A stretch of 64,000 nt of DNA, taken from Martinezella multihospitum. GTDB lineage: Bacteria; Pseudomonadota; Alphaproteobacteria; Rhizobiales; Rhizobiaceae. Where the stretch lies: positions 496,001 through 560,000 of the forward strand of contig NZ_FMAG01000003.1 in NCBI RefSeq assembly GCF_900094585.1. The letters are read 5' to 3'. The stretch's first letter is position 1, and every line of letters starts with the position of its first letter. Under the pieces are notes generated by a model, which was not told the DNA's origin, searched no databases, and saw only the letters and a list, made by a program, of their open reading frames with translations. This document shows, piece after piece, positions 51,089 through 60,387 of the stretch. The position numbers and the translations under genes are program-made.

Positions 51089-52657
51089 TCACTTTGCCAG
51101 CATTTTCCCCAACATGAATCCGGAGCCGGCGCCCGTACCCGCCCCCGGCCATGTCGATGCCCCGCACATGTAGAGCGAAGCGACCGGCGTCTTGTAGCGC
51201 GAATAGCCGGCAACGGGGCGAAACAGGAAATTCTGGTCGAGGTGATGGCTGCCCGAGAGATTGTCGCCGCCGACGAGGTTCGGATTCTCGCGTTCGAGAT
51301 CGACGGGCGAAAACACCGAGCGGCCCAATATCTTGCCGCGCAGGCCCGGAGCATAGCGCTCGATGATATCAAGAACACGCTCGGCATAGGCATCCCTAAT
51401 CTCATCCCAGCTGGCACCGGAAATCTCGCCTGCCGCATCACCATGGAATTCCGCAGGCAGCACGCGCACCTGAATCCAGAGCACATGCTGGCCATCCGGC
51501 GCACGTGACGGATCGATCGCCGTCGGCTGCCCGACTACCAACGCAGGCTCTGCCGGCAGCAGACCGCCCATAGCCTCGGCATAGACGCGCGACATCATTT
51601 CGAGATCCGGCGCGATATGCACATAGGCGAAATTCTGCAGCGCCTTGCCCGCTGCCCAGTCCGGAAGGCCCGACAACGCCAGATGGATCATCATCGTGCC
51701 GGGACCGGCGCGGAAGCGCTCGACCTTGCCGTCGAATTCCCGGCGCGCCGGGTCCTGGTCGAGAAGCTTACCGAACAGGATCTGCGGGTGGACATTGGCG
51801 ATGACGGCGCGCTTCGCCTCGTAGCGGCGCCCATCGGCAAGAACGACGCCGGTCGCCTTGCCACCCGACGTGACGATCTTGTCGACACGCGTGCCGAGCA
51901 TCAGCTCGCCGCCCTTGCTCTTCAGCACGGCTACCATCGCCTTGATGATCGTATCGGCCCCGCCCTTGCCGATCACCATGCCAAACGCCTGATTGGCCAT
52001 GGATTCAAGATAGGGAAACAGCGCGCCGCCCGCGACATCGGGAGCAAAGTCGAGATGCAGCCCCCAGGCCGCCATCATCGTCTTCAGCTTGGCATTCTGG
52101 AAGCGGGCATCGAGGAAATCACGCGGCGAGGCGAAGAGCATGCGCGCGGTATCATAGACCCAGCTAGTCCCCTTTTCGCGCCAAGCCTTCCAGACAACCT
52201 TGGCCGCGGCTATGGACGGCATGGGCGAGCCGAGCAGGCCGAAAATATGGGGGGCATCCGCGCCGAACTCAGAGAGCATGTTGCGCCAGGCTGCAGCATC
52301 CTGCGGCGAGATATCGGCGATGGCGCCCGCGGTCTTTTCCAGATCGGTGCTGACGCCGAGATGGGTATTGTCGCGAAAGACGCTGGCAAAGCAATCCGCA
52401 GCCGGCACAAAGCCCAGACCTTCGGCTTGCAACTCGTTCTTATACTGCGCAAGGAAAGCCGAGCCAGCAAACATCGAGAGGTTCATGGCGCAAAGATCGT
52501 GCCGGAAGCCGGGCAGCGTCACCTCACGCGTCTTGACCGCACCGCCGGCCTCCGCATTGCCCTCGATGACGGCGACTTTCCAGCCCTTGGCGGCTAAATG
52601 CACCGCCGCCGCCAGGCCGTTATGACCGGCCCCGACTATGATCGCATCATAGCTCAT
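51089..52657 (-). CDS. Phytoene-desaturase-like FAD/NAD(P)-dependent oxidoreductase
   Basis: This 522-residue flavoprotein starts with a dinucleotide-binding fold (YDAIIVGAGHNGLAAAVHLAAKGWKVAVIE). Its C-terminal signature is SLYMCGASTWPGAGTGAGSGFMLGKML. It belongs to the phytoene dehydrogenase/amine oxidase superfamily, but carotenoid genes are absent. It is paralogous to the protein at 53910-55499: both carry GLLPAEP, VGQP, a DPSRAP motif and a Trp-containing strand. A substrate tied to the adjoining cyclase and indolepyruvate oxidoreductase is inferred. A divergent promoter with a 15-base palindrome precedes it. Confidence 0.85.
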   Translation of the reverse strand: MSYDAIIVGAGHNGLAAAVHLAAKGWKVAVIEGNAEAGGAVKTREVTLPGFRHDLCAMNLSMFAGSAFLAQYKNELQAEGLGFVPAADCFASVFRDNTHLGVSTDLEKTAGAIADISPQDAAAWRNMLSEFGADAPHIFGLLGSPMPSIAAAKVVWKAWREKGTSWVYDTARMLFASPRDFLDARFQNAKLKTMMAAWGLHLDFAPDVAGGALFPYLESMANQAFGMVIGKGGADTIIKAMVAVLKSKGGELMLGTRVDKIVTSGGKATGVVLADGRRYEAKRAVIANVHPQILFGKLLDQDPARREFDGKVERFRAGPGTMMIHLALSGLPDWAAGKALQNFAYVHIAPDLEMMSRVYAEAMGGLLPAEPALVVGQPTAIDPSRAPDGQHVLWIQVRVLPAEFHGDAAGEISGASWDEIRDAYAERVLDIIERYAPGLRGKILGRSVFSPVDLERENPNLVGGDNLSGSHHLDQNFLFRPVAGYSRYKTPVASLYMCGASTWPGAGTGAGSGFMLGKMLAK

Positions 52658-53054
52658 CGTCTGCCCCTTTTTGCTCTGCGATTATTATCATCACATGCAT
52701 ACATTTTGAGTTTTAAGCTTCAAGTATCTGTCAGCGCGAATTCCCCAGATATAACGCAACCGAAGATGGCATCTCGCCAAATTACCTCGAAGAATACTGT
52801 TTTACTTCAGCAGCTTACAAAGCCACTGCAGTGGTTGGATTTAGATCAAAATCGACCTCAAAAGCTCTGCCGGAATGCTTGCAATATCATATATTGTGAC
52901 ATAGGCTCCCCCTATTCCGCCGCCGCGCGGAGCCGGTGCCAGGAGGAAAGGCACCCCACGCCTGGCGATGCTGACTTCAAGCCTGATCCCAATCGGAAGG
53001 TCCGCCTGGCGGCTCTCCGCATGGGATCACGCGACAACAAGGGGAACCAAGCAT
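52658..53054. other. Divergent control region of the flavoprotein and cyclase genes
   Basis: No gene is seen in these 397 bases, which are clearly AT-richer than the coding regions. The main feature is the 15-base palindrome at 52882-52896. A TTTTAAGCTT at about 52710 recalls the palindrome at 47495 but is imperfect. GGGG before the cyclase ATG at 53055 is a weak Shine-Dalgarno. Confidence 0.5.
52882..52896. promoter_or_regulatory. MarR-like operator, copy 1
   Basis: CAATAT-CAT-ATATTG is a perfect inverted repeat in the divergent promoter. It shares architecture and 13 of 15 bases with the site at 60074-60088; both changed bases are paired so symmetry is kept. Confidence 0.65.
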
Positions 53055-53837
53055 ATGACAGCTACCACACTCGCCAGCCTCGCCTCGGCCCTGCTTTCGG
53101 GCTCCGTCAAGGTCGTCGATCTCACCGCGCCGCTCGGCCCGGATACACCAGTGCTCTACCTGCCGCCACAGTTCGGCAAGAACACGCCGAACGTCAAGGT
53201 CCATACGATCTCCGAATACAACCAGGACGGCCCCTTCTGGGCCTGGAACTGGCTGGAACTCGGCGAGCACACCGGCACGCATTTCGATGCGCCCTGTCAC
53301 TGGATCACCGGCAAGGACCATCCGAACAACACGACGGATACCATTCCGCCGCAGAACTTCGTGGCTCCGGTCAATGTCATCGACCGTTCCAAGGAAGCCG
53401 CCGCGAATCCCGATTATCTGCTGACGGTCGAGAGCATCAAGGAATGGGAAGCACAGAACGGCGCGATCGAAGCCGGCAGCTGGGTTCTGCTGCGCACCGA
53501 TTGGTACAAGCGCAACGGCTCAACCGAGACCTTCCTGAATGCCGATGAAAACGGCCCGCATTCCCCCGGCCCGACGGCCGAGGCGATCGAGTATCTACTC
53601 ACCAAGGGTATCATCGGCTGGGGTCAGGAAACGATCGGCACCGATGCCGGTTCCGCCGGCGGCATGAACCCGCCCTTCCCGGCACACAACCTGATGCACA
53701 AGGCCAACCGCTATGGCTTGGCGAGCCTTTCGAACCTCGACCAGCTTCCGGCCAAGGGCGCTGTTCTCATCGCCGCGCCGTTGAAATTCGTCAAGGGCAC
53801 CGGTTCGCCGGTCCGCGCACTGGCATTGATTGCATGA
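53055..53837 (+). CDS. Metal-dependent cyclase-family hydrolase (kynurenine formamidase/isatin hydrolase-like)
   Basis: This 260-residue protein carries the cyclase-family metal motif HTGTHFDAPCH, with His72, His76, Asp78 and His82 as likely ligands. Further conserved pieces are SWVLLRTDW and GTDAGSAGGMNPPFPAHNLMHKAN. The family hydrolyses N-formylkynurenine, isatin and related amides. Co-location with indolepyruvate oxidoreductase makes an indole or tryptophan-derived substrate attractive, but this is inference. The ATG at 53055 is preferred to an upstream frame at 52968. Confidence 0.85.
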   Translation: MTATTLASLASALLSGSVKVVDLTAPLGPDTPVLYLPPQFGKNTPNVKVHTISEYNQDGPFWAWNWLELGEHTGTHFDAPCHWITGKDHPNNTTDTIPPQNFVAPVNVIDRSKEAAANPDYLLTVESIKEWEAQNGAIEAGSWVLLRTDWYKRNGSTETFLNADENGPHSPGPTAEAIEYLLTKGIIGWGQETIGTDAGSAGGMNPPFPAHNLMHKANRYGLASLSNLDQLPAKGAVLIAAPLKFVKGTGSPVRALALIA

Positions 53838-53843
53838 CAGGCT

Positions 53844-53880
53844 GGAAAGGCAGGAGTCTGGGGGCGGGCTCCTCCTTTCC
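53844..53880 (+). other. Stem-loop between cyclase and flavoprotein genes
   Basis: GGAAAGG-c-AGGAG and CTCCTCCTTTCC pair over 12 bases with one bulge around a 12-base loop, seven bases after the cyclase stop. There is no T run, so partial termination or mRNA protection is more likely than full termination. Confidence 0.5.
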
Positions 53881-53909
53881 GTTCATCTTGCTAGTGAGGG
53901 GCGGCAGCA

Positions 53910-55499
53910 ATGGGCGATCATGACTACATCATCGTCGGCAGCGGCATAAATGCGCTGGTCGCAGCCGCCATGCTCGGCAAAAAGGGCCACAAGGTGCTCG
54001 TTCTCGAGCGCAACGACCGCATCGGCGGTTGTCTGCGCACCGAGGAAATCACCGAGCCCGGCTTCATTCACGACGTCATGGCGACGACCATGGTGCTGTT
54101 CCTCACCTCGCCGGCCTATGGCGCCATCGGCAAGGATCTGGAAGCACGGGGCCTGGCATTCGCCCACGCCGACCTTCCTACAGGCGTGCTCAGGCCCGAC
54201 GGCTCGCACGTGATCTTCTCCAAGGACAGGCGGCGCAATATTGCCACCTTCGACGAACTGTCGCTCGGCGACGGGCAGACCTATTCGCGTGAGATGGATG
54301 CGCTGGGCGCCGATGCGCCATTCCTGTTTTCCCTGCTGGGCGGCGCATTGTGGTCAGGATCGACCCTCAAGACCATCGGCAAGCAGGGCTGGAACCGCGG
54401 CCTGCGCAAGCTCGCCGCCTGGTTTGGCGATGCCTTGACGCCGGCTCGCGGCTATCTCGAAACCAACTACAGGTCCGAGGATATCCATGCGCTCTGGGCG
54501 CCTTGGGTGCTGCATTGCGGCCTCGGACCCGAAAGCGCCTACTCCGGTGAAATGCTGAAGGTGATCGGCTTTGCGCTTGAGATGGGCGGAGCGCCGATCG
54601 TCAAGGGTGGCGCCGAGAAGCTGCTGACCGCCTTCGAGCGGCTGATTACCGACAATGGCGGCGAAATCCGCGTGAGCGCCGATGTCGCGGCCATCATTCC
54701 GGACACCAATCGCAGTGCCGATGGCGTGCGTCTTGCCAATGGTGAAACATTGAGGGCGAAGGCGGGGGTGATCTGCTCGGTCACGCCCAACCAGCTCTAC
54801 GAGCGGCTGATGAAGGATTGGCCCGATCCGCTGCCGCCAGAGGTCAAATCGGGCGTTGCCAGCTACCGTTACGGCAAGGGCGACATGCAGATCCACTACG
54901 CGCTTTCCGAGCCGCCGCGCTGGAAGGCCAATGCCGAACTCGGCAAGGTGGCGCTGCTGCACCTGACGTCGGGCCTCGACGGTGTCTCGCGCGCCGCCAA
55001 CGAATGCGAGCGCGGGCTTCTGCCGGCCGAGCCCACCGTCTGCGTCGGCCAGCCTGTCGCGCTCGATCCCAGCCGCGCGCCGGAAGGAAAATCGATCCTC
55101 TGGCTGCAGCTTCCCGAAGCGCCGCGCCATATCAAGGGCGATGCCGCAGGCGAGATCGCAACGCCGGAAGACGGCCGCTGGACGGAAGAGGTGCGCGAGC
55201 GCTATGCCGACCGCATCGAGGCGCTGCTATCGAGCCATATCGAGAACTTCTCCGGCATAAAACTGGCTCGCCGCGCCTATTCACCGGGTGATCTGGAGGC
55301 GATGAACATGAACCTTGTAGGCGGCGATCCCTATGGCGGCTATTGCGGCCTCGACCAGTATTTCATCTGGCGCCCCTTCAAGTCATCTGTTAACCACCGC
55401 ACCCACATATCTGGCCTGTACCATATCGGCGCTTCGGCGCATCCCGGTCCAGGCCTCGGCGGAGGCTCCGGTTTCCTGCTCGCATCATCGCTGAAGTAA
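53910..55499 (+). CDS. Phytoene-desaturase-like FAD/NAD(P)-dependent oxidoreductase
   Basis: This 529-residue flavoprotein begins DYIIVGSGINALVAAAMLGKKGHKVLVLERNDRIGGCLRTEE (FAD motif). It ends GLYHIGASAHPGPGLGGGSGFLLASSL. It is a paralogue of the protein at 51089-52657, sharing the GLLPAEP, DPSRAP and NxNLVGGD segments. It follows the cyclase gene by 72 bases, with a stem-loop between, and precedes a MarR gene, so cyclase, oxidoreductase and regulator probably form one operon. Confidence 0.85.
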   Translation: MGDHDYIIVGSGINALVAAAMLGKKGHKVLVLERNDRIGGCLRTEEITEPGFIHDVMATTMVLFLTSPAYGAIGKDLEARGLAFAHADLPTGVLRPDGSHVIFSKDRRRNIATFDELSLGDGQTYSREMDALGADAPFLFSLLGGALWSGSTLKTIGKQGWNRGLRKLAAWFGDALTPARGYLETNYRSEDIHALWAPWVLHCGLGPESAYSGEMLKVIGFALEMGGAPIVKGGAEKLLTAFERLITDNGGEIRVSADVAAIIPDTNRSADGVRLANGETLRAKAGVICSVTPNQLYERLMKDWPDPLPPEVKSGVASYRYGKGDMQIHYALSEPPRWKANAELGKVALLHLTSGLDGVSRAANECERGLLPAEPTVCVGQPVALDPSRAPEGKSILWLQLPEAPRHIKGDAAGEIATPEDGRWTEEVRERYADRIEALLSSHIENFSGIKLARRAYSPGDLEAMNMNLVGGDPYGGYCGLDQYFIWRPFKSSVNHRTHISGLYHIGASAHPGPGLGGGSGFLLASSLK

Positions 55500-55523
55500 C
55501 ACGTTTCCTAGGGAGCATCGTCG

Positions 55524-56030
55524 ATGGAAGAGCGGTTTTCAGGCACCGTTTTGAGGCGCAAGCGCGATGAGAACGCCAAGCGCCCGACCATGGGCGAAAT
55601 CGGCCTCAATCACTTCGCGCCCTATTTGATGAACCGGCTGATGGCGCGCTGGAACGCCAACCTGTCCGAAGAGCTGCGCGAATACGATATGACGACCGCC
55701 AAGATGCGGACACTCGCCGTCCTCAGCGTCTCCTCCAGCGTCACCATCAACGAACTCTCCGTCTTCGCCGTCACCGAGCAATCGACGATGAGCCGCACGT
55801 TGGATTCCCTCGAACAGCAGGGCTACATCCGCCGCCAGCCCCGCGCCGAAGACATGCGTATCCGCGACGTCTCGATCACTGAAGAGGGCCGCGCCGCCTT
55901 CGAGAAGGTGTGGCCGACCATGTACGATCTCTTCCTGCAAATGTTCGATGGTGTGGAGGAAGCTGAGTATCGTACCTTCATCTCGACCCTGCATAAGGTG
56001 CTGCACAATATCCGCAAGCACGAGATCTGA
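55524..56030 (+). CDS. MarR-family transcriptional regulator
   Basis: This 168-residue protein has the MarR fold: HFAPYLMNRLMARWNANLSEELREYDMTTAKMRTLAVLSVSSSVTINELSVFAVTEQSTMSRTLDSLEQQGYIRRQPRAEDMRIRDVSITEEG. It lies 24 bases after the flavoprotein gene. It is the best local candidate to bind the 15-base palindromes at 52882 and 60074. The binding assignment is inference. Confidence 0.9.
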   Translation: MEERFSGTVLRRKRDENAKRPTMGEIGLNHFAPYLMNRLMARWNANLSEELREYDMTTAKMRTLAVLSVSSSVTINELSVFAVTEQSTMSRTLDSLEQQGYIRRQPRAEDMRIRDVSITEEGRAAFEKVWPTMYDLFLQMFDGVEEAEYRTFISTLHKVLHNIRKHEI

Positions 56031-56041
56031 GGCGGGCTTAT

Positions 56042-56283
56042 CCCGCCCCCGGCGGGCGGGAAAGCAAATTCTTACATTTAGCCGCAAGGCTAAGTGTTAG
56101 AATTTGCAAGGGCGGGGGTAGGCAGGGACGCATGAATCCCCGCGACAAAGACGAACAAGAAGCGGACGCCGCTCTAGCAATTTCAATGACTTAGAAATTG
56201 CGATGAGCTTGTGAATGAGTGGCAGCGTCTGTGTCGCAATTGCTAAGCCAGTGAAATTGCTTTCTCGCCCGCCAAGGGCGAGA
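56042..56283. repeat. Composite palindromic repeat with two inverted copies of one module
   Basis: On the plus strand CCCGCCC-CCGGC-GGGCGGG (56042-56060) is followed by AAAGCAA and a 20-base-arm hairpin (56064-56083 and 56088-56107, 18 of 20 paired). On the minus strand TCTCGCCC-TTGGC-GGGCGAGA (56283-56263) is again followed by AAGCAA. Arms 56177-56203 and 56234-56260 pair in 24 of 27 positions. The two modules face each other across the gap between convergent genes. The layout resembles rhizobial intergenic mosaic or REP elements and may also end both transcripts. Confidence 0.7.
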
Positions 56284-56307
56284 TAAGGCCCCGCGCTCGT
56301 GGCAACC

Positions 56308-57867
56308 TCACAGCGTCTCCACCGTCTTCAGTGCGCCGTCCAACGCCGTGCCCTTCTCGTCCAGCAGTGCCGCCTGCCGAAGCCGCCGCATCCATGCGGC
56401 TCCGTCCTCACGATCGCGTAAAAGCGGCAAAGCCGACATGACCCGATCGAACTTGGAAAGCCCGCGCGCATGCGTATCCGAATAGCCCTTGACGAGCCGG
56501 CGGTTGCCGAGCACCTCGACGGCGAGATCGTAATTCGCGGCCAGCAGATTGCATGCCGCTGTCAGCCACGCCTCGCGATGCTGCACTTCACGCGCATGCC
56601 GCAGCGTGCCGCGACGGATGCGGCGCAGCGCCGAGACCATGTAGAGGCCAAGAAACCAGAACAGCGTTCCGGTCTGAACACGCCGCCCCTTGTTAATGAA
56701 GCGGTCGAGCCGAGCAAACAGGCGCGGCCGGTTTTCGATCCAGAGCCCCATGCCTTTCGGCATCGTACCGCAGACCTCATCCATGCGCGGATGCATATAC
56801 TCGGTCATGTAGACGATCTGGTCGTCCTTGGCGCCGACCTCCTTGCGCACGCGCTCGAAGCGCGAGCCACGCACCTTCAGATCGGCGACGCGGATGACAT
56901 CGTCATAGGCCATGGCGACGGCGACATATTTCGCCGCCTGCACGGTGAAAGCGAAATCCTTGTTCGCGCCACCGGCCTTGCGATCCAGCGCATGAAGCGC
57001 CGCAACGCGGCTCAGATACTCATCGGCATAGGCCGGATCCTGATAATCTGTCAGCTTCTTGGCGCCGGCAAACAATAACGGCCAGGCAACCTCCGGAAAT
57101 TCGGCGCGGATGCGATGGACCAGCCGATCTAAAGCCGGGTGGCCAGCCGTCTCCGGCAGGGCATCGAAATGCTTCGGCGGCGTTGCGGAAACCGCATCGC
57201 GCGGTTTCTCCTTGACCCGGTCAAACGCGGCATTGAACGCCTTGAGGCTTGGCTCGATACCCTTGCCGCCGGCGCGGATCATCGCCTCGAAGGCCTGCTT
57301 GCCGAACGGCAGTGCACCCGAACCGGCCAAAGCGCCGAACATGGAAGCGGAAATCACGCTGCCGTTCCCGACAGCCATCGTTTCCATGTCGAAGGCGATG
57401 GTGCGCTTGGCGGCGAAATCCGTGGCATCGACCACCACCTCGGCATTGCCGATGCCATCGCCCGGCTTTTCCTTTTCCGCAACCGCAAAGGAGCGGTGCG
57501 TCGAGGCGATCAGCAGGGTCTTGTCCGGTGTGACCAGACCGCGCAGCACCGAGCGGCCAGCCTCCATCAGCTCCGCCGCCATGACGACATCGACATCACC
57601 GGGCGTCGGCATCAGTGAGAAGATCGGCGCATGACCATCCTTTGCCGGCAGCATTTCAATATAATAGATCGTCGCGCCCGTCCGCTGGGCAACGCCCGGC
57701 ACGGAGGTCGTCTGCGCCATCCAGCCTTCGGCTTCGGCAAGGCCGACGATCCAGTCGGCCAGCACACCGCCGCCCTGCCCGCCCATGGCGAGAATGGCAA
57801 GCGACAGCGGCTTGTCCGTGGAAAGTCTGCTGGCGCCCAGATCACTCATGCTCACATGCTCGTTCAT
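56308..57867 (-). CDS. iorB: Indolepyruvate oxidoreductase beta subunit (IorB type, long form)
   Basis: The 519-residue protein begins with the pyruvate-ferredoxin-oxidoreductase gamma-type domain (LAILAMGGQGGGVLADWIVGLAEAEGWMAQTTSVPGVAQRTGATIYYIEM). The C-terminal half, from about residue 250, is the extension found in long aerobic IorB proteins (I recall it as DUF6537). With IorA it oxidatively decarboxylates arylpyruvates to aryl-CoA. It starts nine bases after the iorA stop, in the same operon. No ferredoxin gene is adjacent. Confidence 0.88.
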   Translation of the reverse strand: MNEHVSMSDLGASRLSTDKPLSLAILAMGGQGGGVLADWIVGLAEAEGWMAQTTSVPGVAQRTGATIYYIEMLPAKDGHAPIFSLMPTPGDVDVVMAAELMEAGRSVLRGLVTPDKTLLIASTHRSFAVAEKEKPGDGIGNAEVVVDATDFAAKRTIAFDMETMAVGNGSVISASMFGALAGSGALPFGKQAFEAMIRAGGKGIEPSLKAFNAAFDRVKEKPRDAVSATPPKHFDALPETAGHPALDRLVHRIRAEFPEVAWPLLFAGAKKLTDYQDPAYADEYLSRVAALHALDRKAGGANKDFAFTVQAAKYVAVAMAYDDVIRVADLKVRGSRFERVRKEVGAKDDQIVYMTEYMHPRMDEVCGTMPKGMGLWIENRPRLFARLDRFINKGRRVQTGTLFWFLGLYMVSALRRIRRGTLRHAREVQHREAWLTAACNLLAANYDLAVEVLGNRRLVKGYSDTHARGLSKFDRVMSALPLLRDREDGAAWMRRLRQAALLDEKGTALDGALKTVETL

Positions 57868-57876
57868 AGCGCCCTC

Positions 57877-60030
57877 TCAATCCGAAAAGACGATACGGCC
57901 GGCACGGCGGCGTGCCTGCAGCCAACCGATGACACGGGAACGCATACGGGCGACGAAGCGATCCCAACCCGTGGGGTTATGGATGATGTCGGCCCGGTAG
58001 AAGGAAGGACAGAGCACCGCGGCCTCCGAAACCTCACCGCAATTGCCGCATCCCACGCAATTATTGTCGATCGCCGCCACCGGATCGTCCTTCAGCGGAT
58101 CGTCTGTATGCTTGACCGACAGCGAGGGACAGCCGGAAAGGCGGATGCAGGCGTGATCGCCAGTGCAGACGTCTTCGTCGACGCCGAAGCGCTCCTTGAC
58201 CATGCGCTTGCCGTCCTTGACCGCCTTGGCGAATTGCGGCTTCACGCGGCGCTGCTTGTTGAGCATGCATTCCGAGGAGGCGACGATGATCTTCGGGCCT
58301 GGCTCCTTCGAGGTTAAAGCCTCGCGCAGCGTGTCGCGCATCTTGGCGACATCATAGGTACGGTCGATCTGGCGCACCCAGGTCGCGCCGATACCCTTGA
58401 CGGCATTGACGATGGAATTGTTGGTCTTGCGGCGCGGGTTGAGCGCACGCGATGACGGTATGTCCTGCCCGCCGGTCGCCGCCGAATAATAGTTGTCGAC
58501 GACGAGGATGACGCCATCCTGCTTGTTGAAGACCGCATTGCCGACCGACGTTGCAAGGCCATTGTGCCAGAAGCCGCCGTCGCCCATGACCGAGATCACG
58601 CGCTTGTCCGCCGCGACATTAAAGGCAGAGGCAGCAGCCGGCCCGAGCCCATAGCCCATGGTCGTGCTGCCAATGTTGAAGGGCGGCAGGATGGAGAAGA
58701 GGTGACAGCCGATATCACCGGAGATGTGATGCTGGCCGAGTTCGCTCTCCACCATCTTCATGGCAGCGAAGATCGGCCGCTCGGGACAGCCGATACAGAA
58801 ACCGGGCGGACGCGGCGGCACGACTTCGGCGAGCGCCTTGATCTTCGGATCGTTGAGAACGGGCGACGGATCCGGCAGCGGCGGCTGGTTGCCGAGCAGC
58901 ACGCGCTGATGGATCTCCAGAAAATTCTTGATGCCCTTCATCAGCACTGGCGCGGTATATTCGCCGCCCATGGGCAGCACGTCCTTGCCCGCAACCTTGG
59001 TCTGAATATCGCGGCGGCGCAGGATGGTATTCAGGGATTGCTCGATATACTCAGGCGCGCCCTCCTCCACCATCAGCACCGCCTTCTTGTTGACGCAGAA
59101 TTCGGCGAGCTGATCATCAACAAGCGGATAGGCAACGTTGAGGACGTAAAGCGGCACGGCGGAATTGCCGTAGACATCGGCAAGCCCGAGCTGCTGCAGC
59201 GCGCGCATGACACCATTGTAAGCACCGCCAAGCAGGATGATGCCGACTTCGCCTTCGGACGGGCCGAAATACTCGTTGAGCTGACGCTGTTTGATGAAAT
59301 TGACCGCTGCCGGCCAGCGCTTCTCCAGCTTCTCCTTCTCATGCATGAAGGAAGCTGGCGGCAGCACGATGCGGTTGACGTCGCGAACCGGATTTTCCAG
59401 CGCCTGCTTCAGCGTATAGGCCGGTCGTTTATTGTCCTTGGCGACGAACTGGCCATGCACATGACAGCTGCGGATGCCGACCTGCAGCATGACGGGCGTG
59501 TTCGACACCTCGGAAAGCTCAAAACCCTCCTCCACCGCCTGCACGATCGACGGCAGGTTCGGACGCGGATTGAGCAGCCACATCTGCGATTTCATCGCAT
59601 AGGCGTGGCTGCGTTCCTGCATGATCGAGGAGCCTTCGCCGTAATCCTCGCCGATGATGATGAGCGCGCCGCCCGTCACTCCGCCCGAAGACAGATTGGA
59701 AAGCGCGTCGGAGGCGACATTGGTGCCGGCCGTCGACTTCCAGGTGACGGCGCCGCGCACCGGATACATCACGGAGGCAGACAGCATGGCGGCCGCGGCC
59801 GCTTCCGAGGCGGACGTTTCGAAATGGACGCCCAGATCCTGCATCACGTCCTTGGCGTCGGCCAACACATCCATGAGATGGGAGATCGGAGAGCCCTGAT
59901 AGCCGCCGACATAGGAAACACCGGACTGCAAAAGTGCCTTGGTGATCGCGAGAATACCCTCACCGCGGAAGATGTCACCTTCCCCGAGCTTCAGATCCTC
60001 GACCTCGCGCGCAAACGATCGCTCGGCCAT
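57877..60030 (-). CDS. iorA: Indolepyruvate ferredoxin oxidoreductase alpha subunit (IorA type)
   Basis: This 717-residue protein has an N-terminal transketolase-like domain (ALLQSGVSYVGGYQGSPISHLMDVLADA) and a central transketolase C-like region. The thiamine-diphosphate domain follows, with GDGGFWHNGLATSVGNAVF and VVDNYYSAATGGQDIPSS. The C-terminus has an iron-sulfur region: one regular CVGCGNC with a following CP, and one irregular C-x5-C-x5-CP group (CTGDHACIRLSGCP). It decarboxylates indolepyruvate or phenylpyruvate. The promoter region carries a 15-base palindrome also present before the flavoprotein and cyclase genes. Confidence 0.92.
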   Translation of the reverse strand: MAERSFAREVEDLKLGEGDIFRGEGILAITKALLQSGVSYVGGYQGSPISHLMDVLADAKDVMQDLGVHFETSASEAAAAAMLSASVMYPVRGAVTWKSTAGTNVASDALSNLSSGGVTGGALIIIGEDYGEGSSIMQERSHAYAMKSQMWLLNPRPNLPSIVQAVEEGFELSEVSNTPVMLQVGIRSCHVHGQFVAKDNKRPAYTLKQALENPVRDVNRIVLPPASFMHEKEKLEKRWPAAVNFIKQRQLNEYFGPSEGEVGIILLGGAYNGVMRALQQLGLADVYGNSAVPLYVLNVAYPLVDDQLAEFCVNKKAVLMVEEGAPEYIEQSLNTILRRRDIQTKVAGKDVLPMGGEYTAPVLMKGIKNFLEIHQRVLLGNQPPLPDPSPVLNDPKIKALAEVVPPRPPGFCIGCPERPIFAAMKMVESELGQHHISGDIGCHLFSILPPFNIGSTTMGYGLGPAAASAFNVAADKRVISVMGDGGFWHNGLATSVGNAVFNKQDGVILVVDNYYSAATGGQDIPSSRALNPRRKTNNSIVNAVKGIGATWVRQIDRTYDVAKMRDTLREALTSKEPGPKIIVASSECMLNKQRRVKPQFAKAVKDGKRMVKERFGVDEDVCTGDHACIRLSGCPSLSVKHTDDPLKDDPVAAIDNNCVGCGNCGEVSEAAVLCPSFYRADIIHNPTGWDRFVARMRSRVIGWLQARRRAGRIVFSD

Positions 60031-60387
60031 GACGTTACCCCTTTACCCTTGTGGGCTTGTTTTAAATCATTTGCAAAATCATATTTTGAACTTCCTTGAA
60101 CTGTCAACGAACAAATATGAGATGCAGCTGAATGGATTGCCGATCCACAGTGGTGCCAGCGCATCCGTTTTCCGAGATCAGAAGCTTCGAACGGCAGCCA
60201 GCAACATAGATATATGCACACGCATGGAATTTAGGCGCAAAATAGATGCCGGATTCTTTGAAAGCACCAGAGAAAGCGCTTGCCGCTCTGAAAGACGTAT
60301 TTTAAGATTAAAACATTCCGACAATAAATCGCCAGCGGCAGTCGGGCGTCATGCTTTTCTGTCGCTTAACAGGGGAACGGAGTGACC
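60031..60387. other. Divergent control region of iorAB and the ABC transporter genes
   Basis: No gene is credible in these 357 bases. They are AT-rich. The 15-base palindrome at 60074-60088 lies 44 bases upstream of the iorA start. No confident promoter for the binding-protein gene could be fixed; GGAG at 60379-60382 is its Shine-Dalgarno. Confidence 0.5.
60074..60088. promoter_or_regulatory. MarR-like operator, copy 2
   Basis: CAAAAT-CAT-ATTTTG is a perfect inverted repeat that matches the site at 52882-52896 in spacing, centre and 13 of 15 bases. It is positioned to control iorA and possibly the divergent transporter operon. Confidence 0.65.

Noticed and set aside
51089..55499. Carotenoid biosynthesis from two phytoene-desaturase-like genes
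   Set aside because: No phytoene synthase, cyclase of the carotenoid type or prenyl transferase is present; the superfamily also includes many amine and small-molecule oxidases.
58564..60099. A 511-codon open frame antisense to iorA
   Set aside because: It is a codon-bias shadow; iorA on the other strand has full cofactor motifs and the antisense translation has none.
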